Assembly (NCBI GenBank): GCA_963766295.1 | Contig: CAVXYW010000001.1 | Span: forward strand, 248,001 to 312,000 | Length of the DNA stretch: 64,000 nt | Direction: 5' to 3' | From: JBBDRJ01 sp963766295 | GTDB lineage: Bacteria; Actinomycetota; JAICYB01 | Program-made: the position numbers and the translations under genes | The notes under the pieces: model-generated | Databases searched by the model: none | What the model was told of the DNA's origin: nothing | What the model saw: only the letters and a program-made list of their open reading frames with translations | In this document: positions 59,804-64,000 of the stretch, in pieces | How positions within the stretch are numbered: the stretch's first letter is position 1 | Layout: each line of letters begins with the position of its first letter

Positions 59804-60375
59804 CAGGCCCATCCACCCTCGAGAAGCGCGGTCGATGTATCTCGCGCGAATTGCGTGAGCTCTTCATCTGACCAAGGCCTGTACTGGAGCTCTTCGATGA
59901 ATGTGGCCCAAATGACCTGACGAACAACCCAGGCACGAGCCTTCGCGTTCTGCTCATTTGCAAGCCCGGTGCGCATGAGCATCTGGACGATGCGCTCATC
60001 GCCCTGCTCTTGCCACACCTCGAAGACTGCTTGGACCTCCTCGTCGCCCTTCATCGTCTCGGCCACCGCAAGACGAAGAACATCGCTGCCACCGCGCATG
60101 AGGATCCATGCTCCAAAAAGGATGGCCTCTAGCGATTCCTGCGGCGTTCCACCTTCCGGCGGCCACTCGTCCACAGCTACCGGGGTGTCTACGAAGCCCA
60201 CCTCTCGGAAGATCGCCAGGAACAGCTCGCGTTTCGACCCGAAGTGGTGATAAGCCGTAGCCACGTTCACCCCGGCACGACGCGCGACCTCTCTCATGGA
60301 GCCGCCGTCGGCGCCTCGCTCGGCGAACACCGCCAGAGCGGACTCGAGGATGCGGGTCTTGGTCTCCGCGCTCAC
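59803..60375 (-). CDS. TetR-family transcriptional regulator, leaderless
   Basis: A 190-residue repressor with the HTH GGSMREVARRAGVNVATAYHHFGSKRELF (about residues 24-52) and an all-helical sensor domain. GTG 60375 lies 6 bases after a -10 element, so the mRNA should begin at or next to the start codon. Two 13 bp repeats at 60387-60421 in the promoter are the likely autoregulatory sites. It is co-transcribed with the membrane-anchored protein gene. Confidence 0.9.
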   Translation of the reverse strand: MSAETKTRILESALAVFAERGADGGSMREVARRAGVNVATAYHHFGSKRELFLAIFREVGFVDTPVAVDEWPPEGGTPQESLEAILFGAWILMRGGSDVLRLAVAETMKGDEEVQAVFEVWQEQGDERIVQMLMRTGLANEQNAKARAWVVRQVIWATFIEELQYRPWSDEELTQFARDTSTALLEGGWA

Positions 60376-60381
60376 TAACTT

Positions 60382-60410
60382 AACCTAAACGAACGTTTGA
60401 TGGATGTCAA
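60382..60410 (-). promoter_or_regulatory. Leaderless promoter of the TetR gene
   Basis: On the minus strand TTGACA (60410-60405), 17 bp, TAGGTT (60387-60382), and then only 6 bases to GTG 60375. This geometry predicts a leaderless transcript, common in actinobacteria. Confidence 0.7.
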
Positions 60411-60421
60411 GCGAACGTTTG
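60387..60421. promoter_or_regulatory. Two 13 bp direct repeats, probable TetR operator
   Basis: AAACGAACGTTTG (60387-60399) and AAGCGAACGTTTG (60409-60421) differ at one base and are 22 bp apart, two helical turns. Each is itself a near-palindrome of the form AAAC-n4-GTTT. They cover the -10 edge and the -35 of the TetR promoter, fitting cooperative repression by two dimers. Confidence 0.65.
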
Positions 60422-60431
60422 TTTAAGCCGC

Positions 60432-61412
60432 TTAGTGGACCTCTACCATCGATCCGCCCACCCGGCCGGCCACCCAGGCGGACACGCCGAGCGCCGAGAA
60501 GGCTTCGGCGGCCCGGGCTCCCTCGGGCGTGACGACCAACATCCCGGCTCCCAAGTTGAACGTCGCGAGCATCTCGTCCTCCGAGATCCCACGCTCGGAC
60601 AGCCAGTCGTAGATCCCGGGCCGCTCCCAAGTCGACAGGTCAACGTGTGCGCCGAGACCGTCGGGCAATGCGCGGGGAAGGTTGCCTTCGATCCCGCCCC
60701 CGGTCACATGAACCGCCGCGTGCACCTCGACCTCCTCGGCGAGGTCAAGAAGCTTCCGCGCGTAGATCGCCGTCGGCGCCAGCAATCCTTGCGGCGGATC
60801 GTCATCGCCGAGGACACGGCGGACGAGAGAGAACCCGTTCGAGTGCAAACCGCTGGCTGCTAGCGCGACGATGTCGTCGCCGTCACGAACCTTGTGTGGC
60901 CCCCACGCCTTGTCGAGATCGACTATGCCGACGCAAGTGCCCATCACTTCGTAAGCACTTGGTGCAAGCAGCCCGGGAAGCTGCGCAGTTTCTCCGCCGA
61001 CGAGCTCACAACCCGCTTCGACACAAGCGTCGGCAACACCACCCACGATCTCGGCTGCTTCGTCCGGATCGAGGCGCTCGGTAGCGATGCAATCCACGAA
61101 CAACATCGGCTCGGCGCCGCAGCACACGACATCGTCGACGTTCATCGCGACGCAGTCCCACCCCGCCGTGCGGTGGAGCCCGGCCTTGCGAAGAAGCTCG
61201 ATCTTCGTCCCCGTCGTGTCCGTCGAAAGCGCGAGCGCGGGCCGCTTGAACCCGCGACTGCTCAGATCCTCGAGAGAGAAAAGGCCCGCAAAGCCGCCGA
61301 TGTCCTGGATGCGTTCGGAGCGGCGCGTACGAGCAGCTTCGGCCGCGTATCTCGGGATGAGCGCGTCGGCGGCGTCCTGGTCGACACCGGCCTCGCGATA
61401 GCTAGAGCTCAC
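60432..61412 (-). CDS. purM: Phosphoribosylformylglycinamidine cyclo-ligase (AIR synthetase)
   Basis: A 326-residue purine-synthesis enzyme making AIR from FGAM with ATP. Seen: STDTTGTKIELLRKAG, HRTAGWDCVAMNVDDVVCCGAEPMLFVD, GGETAQLPG, LAASGLHSNGFSLVR, and HVTGGGIEGNLPRALP. GTG 61412 overlaps the purF stop (GTGA). It is the last gene of the purine operon and is followed, 56 bp on, by the TetR gene. Confidence 0.96.
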   Translation of the reverse strand: MSSSYREAGVDQDAADALIPRYAAEAARTRRSERIQDIGGFAGLFSLEDLSSRGFKRPALALSTDTTGTKIELLRKAGLHRTAGWDCVAMNVDDVVCCGAEPMLFVDCIATERLDPDEAAEIVGGVADACVEAGCELVGGETAQLPGLLAPSAYEVMGTCVGIVDLDKAWGPHKVRDGDDIVALAASGLHSNGFSLVRRVLGDDDPPQGLLAPTAIYARKLLDLAEEVEVHAAVHVTGGGIEGNLPRALPDGLGAHVDLSTWERPGIYDWLSERGISEDEMLATFNLGAGMLVVTPEGARAAEAFSALGVSAWVAGRVGGSMVEVH

Positions 61413-62951
61413 TCCAGCTCGAGACCGGGAAGCTTCTCTTCGTTACCGGTAAGGACCGGCAACGAGCGACGCGCTTGGCCGTCCCCCCGGATGTCTCCAT
61501 TGGACGAGCCGTTCGGAGAACTGCCTTTTTGCTCCAAGACACTCTTCGTGCGCGCGGTCTCCGACGGTATCTCGATCGGGTAACCACCGGAGAAGCATGC
61601 GTGACAGAAACGTTCCGTGGCGATACCCGTCGACGTGAGCATTCCGTCGATGGACAAGTACCCGAGAGAGTCCGCACCGATGAGCTTGCGGATCTGCTCG
61701 ACATCACGAGACGCGCCGACGAGCTCGTCGCGGCTGGGGATATCGATGCCGTAGAAGCACGGCCACTGCACGGGCGGCGAGCTCACACGAAGGTGCACCT
61801 CTCGCGCGCCGGCCTTCTTGAGCATGTCCACGACTTCGCGGGTGGTGGTCCCGCGGAAGATCGAGTCGTCCACCACGATCAGACGCTTGCCTTCGATCAC
61901 TTCGGACATCGGATTCAGTTTCATGCGAACACCCTGCTCCCGAACCGACTGCGTCGGCTGGATGAAGGTACGGCCGACGTAGCGATTGACGACGATCCCG
62001 TCCGCGTACGGGAGCCCCGCTCTGTCGGCGTAACCCTGAGCCGCCGCGGTTGCGCATTGCGGCACCGGGATAACGATGTCTGTGCCTTCGGGAGGAGGCG
62101 CCTCGTCGGCCAGCTGCTTGCCCATCGCTCGCCGCACCGAGTAAACGCTGCGGCCGAAAAGCGTCGAGTCCGGTCGAGCGAAGTACACGAACTCGAAAAC
62201 GCACAGGCGGGGCGTCGGTTCCGAAAGCTGGTGGCTGCGCAGCTGGCCGTCCTCATCGACGACGACGAGCTCACCTGGTTCGACGTCGCGGATGAAGTCG
62301 GCGCCGATGATGTCGAGGGCGCACGTCTCGGAGGCGAACACCCAGCCGCCGGTCGATGTGCGTCCGATCACCAAGGGACGTACTCCGTGCGGATCGCGAA
62401 TCGCCATGACGCGCTTCTCGTCCATTGCCGTTATCGAGTACGCGCCTTTCAGCTTCGGCACCACGCGCTTCCAGGCCTCGACGAGATCGGGCGTGTCCTG
62501 CTGCGCAAGCAACGCGCAGATCAAGTGCGAGTCGGTAGTCGATTGGAGAAAGATGTCGAGCCTCGGCGAGTTCCTTGGCGATGTCGATCGGATTGACGAG
62601 GTTCCCGTTGTGCCCCAGTGCTATGCCTGTGCCGTCCGCACGCGTCATGAACGCAGGCTGCGCGTTCTCGATCATCCCGGACGACCCGGTAGTCGAATAA
62701 CGGACGTGACCGATCGCGAGGTGCCCGGCCAGTCCGTCCAGAACCTTCTCGTCGAATACCTGGTTGACCAGACCTAGGTTGGAATAGACAAGGACGTCCT
62801 CGCCGTCGCCGACCGCTATGCCGGCCGACTCCTGGCCGCGGTGCTGAAGAGCGTAGAGGCCGAAATAGGTGAGCTGGCCTACGTCTTCACCCGGTGCATA
62901 TACGGCGAAAACACCGCACTCTTCGCCGGGTTTGTCGAACGGCGTGGTCAT
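61409..62951 (-). CDS. purF: Amidophosphoribosyltransferase, frame interrupted once
   Basis: First committed enzyme of purine synthesis, making phosphoribosylamine from PRPP and glutamine. The 5' frame (ATG 62951) gives a short propeptide and then CGVFAVYAPGED, with the nucleophile Cys, and runs to IAKELAEA. The frame then shifts by one base near 62561, and LDIFLQSTTDSHLICALLAQ continues into the phosphoribosyl domain (LIVVDDSIFRGTTTR is the PRPP site). PRLCVFEF, WPCFYGID and FCHACFSGG supply the Cys residues of the [4Fe-4S] type seen in B. subtilis. Removing one C of the CC at 61-62 in 62561-62562 or its neighbour restores about 510 residues. A sequence error is more likely than loss. Confidence 0.9.
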
Positions 62952-63057
62952 GGTCGGCCCCTGGACAGATCTCGTCGTTCGCTGGACAAGGTCAGTCTAT
63001 CCGGCGATCCCCGTCTGTTCGAAGTCTTTGCGCCTCCGCTGCGCTTCGGCGGGGCTT

Positions 63058-63807
63058 TCATCGGCGAACGTCGTCTGGTTGGACGACCTGACCGGGGAGC
63101 CTCAGCTCCCTAGGCTCCACGACTCTGGACAGGGACACGAGCTCGACCAGGCTCTCGGTGGCCGAACCGCCGCCGTCGGTGTCGGACAAATTGGTCCTGC
63201 GGCCCCTGAGAAGGATCCCATCCTCGGCGTAGCAGAGCTCGAAGCGGAACCTCTCGGTAGCCACGGTCGCCTGAGGCGACGTGGTCGATCCATCACCGGA
63301 CGGAACGGCTTCGAAGCACTGCCCTTCTTCACCTTGGACGCGAACTGGACGGGCGGTCTCGCGCACCGAGCTGAAAGCGCCCTCCTCTTGGGGCACGTCG
63401 AAGAAAGCGTCGAGTTGCGCGTTACCAAAGGTGCCGCTGGCGACCGGATCGGCAAGACATTTCACTCCGACGTCGGGGTAGGTCGTACACGCGAAGTCTC
63501 CGTCCGCGTTGCGAACGAACCAGCTGGTGAGCGTGATGGGATCCCCGGTTTCGGGCCTGGTGGTCGTGTCGAGCTTGCGGAGCGAAACCGGCGGATCCTG
63601 AACGATCTCCATGCGAGTGGTTACTGCACCGGCGAGCTGGCCGGTAACGGTGAAGCGGTAGATGGCGGCGTAGGTTGCATCCGTCGATGCCGACGAGAGC
63701 TTGGAGAGCTCAGCCGCCGCTCCTCCTTGCGAAGAGCTTCCGAAGAAGCAGGACGAACAGAGAACGGCAAGAAGAACCAAAACCCCCATCCTGCGTGGTT
63801 GCATCAT
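63058..63807 (-). CDS. Hypothetical lipoprotein inside the purine operon
   Basis: A 249-residue protein with a short signal and lipobox VLCSSC. The mature part has four Cys and a beta-rich composition (YAAIYRFTVTGQLAGAVTTRMEIVQ; FACTTYPDVGVKC; FELCYAEDGILL), resembling LppX/LolA-like extracytoplasmic carrier or sensor folds; this is only a shape impression. ATG 63807 is 4 bases after the purL stop, so it is translated from the purine operon mRNA. Confidence 0.7.
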   Translation of the reverse strand: MMQPRRMGVLVLLAVLCSSCFFGSSSQGGAAAELSKLSSASTDATYAAIYRFTVTGQLAGAVTTRMEIVQDPPVSLRKLDTTTRPETGDPITLTSWFVRNADGDFACTTYPDVGVKCLADPVASGTFGNAQLDAFFDVPQEEGAFSSVRETARPVRVQGEEGQCFEAVPSGDGSTTSPQATVATERFRFELCYAEDGILLRGRRTNLSDTDGGGSATESLVELVSLSRVVEPRELRLPGQVVQPDDVRR

Positions 63808-63811
63808 CAGC

Positions 63812-64000
63812 TCAGCGTTCCATCAGAGCCGGGATCGCTGTATCGAACACTTCACTGAGTCCGACGACCGGGACACCCATCACTTTGTCAACTATGAGGT
63901 CGTCGCCTTCCATGCGGCCGATCACTCGAGCGGTTACTCCCAGCTTCGATGCTTGCTTGAGCAGCTCCTCAGCCTCACCGTCCGTGCAAGTGATCAGCGC
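63812..64000 (-). CDS. purL: Phosphoribosylformylglycinamidine synthase II, C-terminal end
   Basis: The window edge cuts this gene; 62 residues are visible, ending TGA 63814-63812. ALITCTDGEAEELLKQASKLGVTARVIGRMEGDDLIVDK, followed by VVGLSEVFDTAIPALMER, matches the end of the PurL AIR-synthase-like C-terminal domain. The neighbouring purF and purM support the call. Confidence 0.75.
   Translation of the reverse strand, partial: ALITCTDGEAEELLKQASKLGVTARVIGRMEGDDLIVDKVMGVPVVGLSEVFDTAIPALMER

Noticed and set aside
1..64000. Mobile elements, prophage, toxin-antitoxin or defence genes, tRNA or rRNA genes
   Set aside because: No transposase, integrase, phage structural gene, defence-type nuclease or helicase, or tRNA cloverleaf was recognised; the gaps between genes are too short for most of these.

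Overview
The window looks like part of a chromosome of a free-living, aerobic, high-GC member of the Actinomycetota. The pointers are a WhiB-type regulator (49094-49426), a WS/DGAT acyltransferase (34189-35706), an F420-type luciferase-like oxidoreductase (26434-27465), an Sdh complex with the actinobacterial single-anchor layout (8407-11822), a lysine/alanine-rich histone H1-like protein, frequent GTG/TTG starts and at least one probably leaderless promoter. I see no phage genes, insertion sequences, CRISPR array, rRNA or tRNA. Genes are packed tightly, with many 1-4 bp start/stop overlaps.

Layout. 1-8300: the 3' end of a cyclophilin gene, an alpha/beta hydrolase, NAD-dependent formate dehydrogenase, a B12-domain-less methylmalonyl-CoA mutase large subunit, a cupin, a metallo-beta-lactamase-fold hydrolase, and a minus-strand operon of an FAD oxidoreductase, a 38-residue micro-ORF and an APH-fold kinase. 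8400-18900: core carbon metabolism (SdhCAB, isocitrate dehydrogenase, malate dehydrogenase, FolD), interrupted by an autoregulated XRE/membrane protein/metalloprotease operon and a small membrane-protein cluster. 19000-29800: an ECF sigma factor with an anti-sigma-like partner and a frame-broken DUF4349 gene, two tandem MetE-core-like proteins, an oxidoreductase operon ending in a secreted metzincin-like protease, an F420-type oxidoreductase, two tandem CAP/SCP surface proteins and a cupredoxin lipoprotein. 29800-36100: amidase, family 1 glycosidase, a cupredoxin/DUF2231/coiled-coil operon and WS/DGAT.

36100-48400 is centred on nitrogen sensing. glnB and amtB lie on the minus strand. Divergent from amtB, across a structured 338 bp spacer with a GlnR-like box, run a stand-alone winged-helix regulator, a frameshifted Kef-type antiporter, a GlnD-like protein that has lost both catalytic centres but keeps two ACT domains, and an alpha/beta hydrolase. 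A complete glnD lies a few genes away (45722-48346), after a YgfZ-like protein, cysteinyl-tRNA synthetase and a second APH-fold kinase. 48400-57980: histone-like protein with an exact 66 bp tandem duplication, WhiB, a Lrp-type ligand-domain protein, THEP1-type NTPase, a TetR-regulated heterodimeric ABC exporter, and a thiolase-like/DUF35 pair with a methyltransferase. 57984-64000: a Tat-type thioredoxin-fold lipoprotein, a TetR gene with a leaderless autoregulated promoter, and the purine operon purL (3' end), a lipoprotein gene, purF (one frameshift) and purM.

Three genes (DUF4349, the Kef-type antiporter and purF) are broken, and in each the reading frame is restored by skipping single extra bases. 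Because purF is normally needed, base-insertion errors in this assembly are at least as likely as real gene loss. The parts most worth following up are the GlnD-like pseudoenzyme locus, the MetE-core pair with missing zinc ligands, and two genes whose start codons sit inside perfect inverted repeats.
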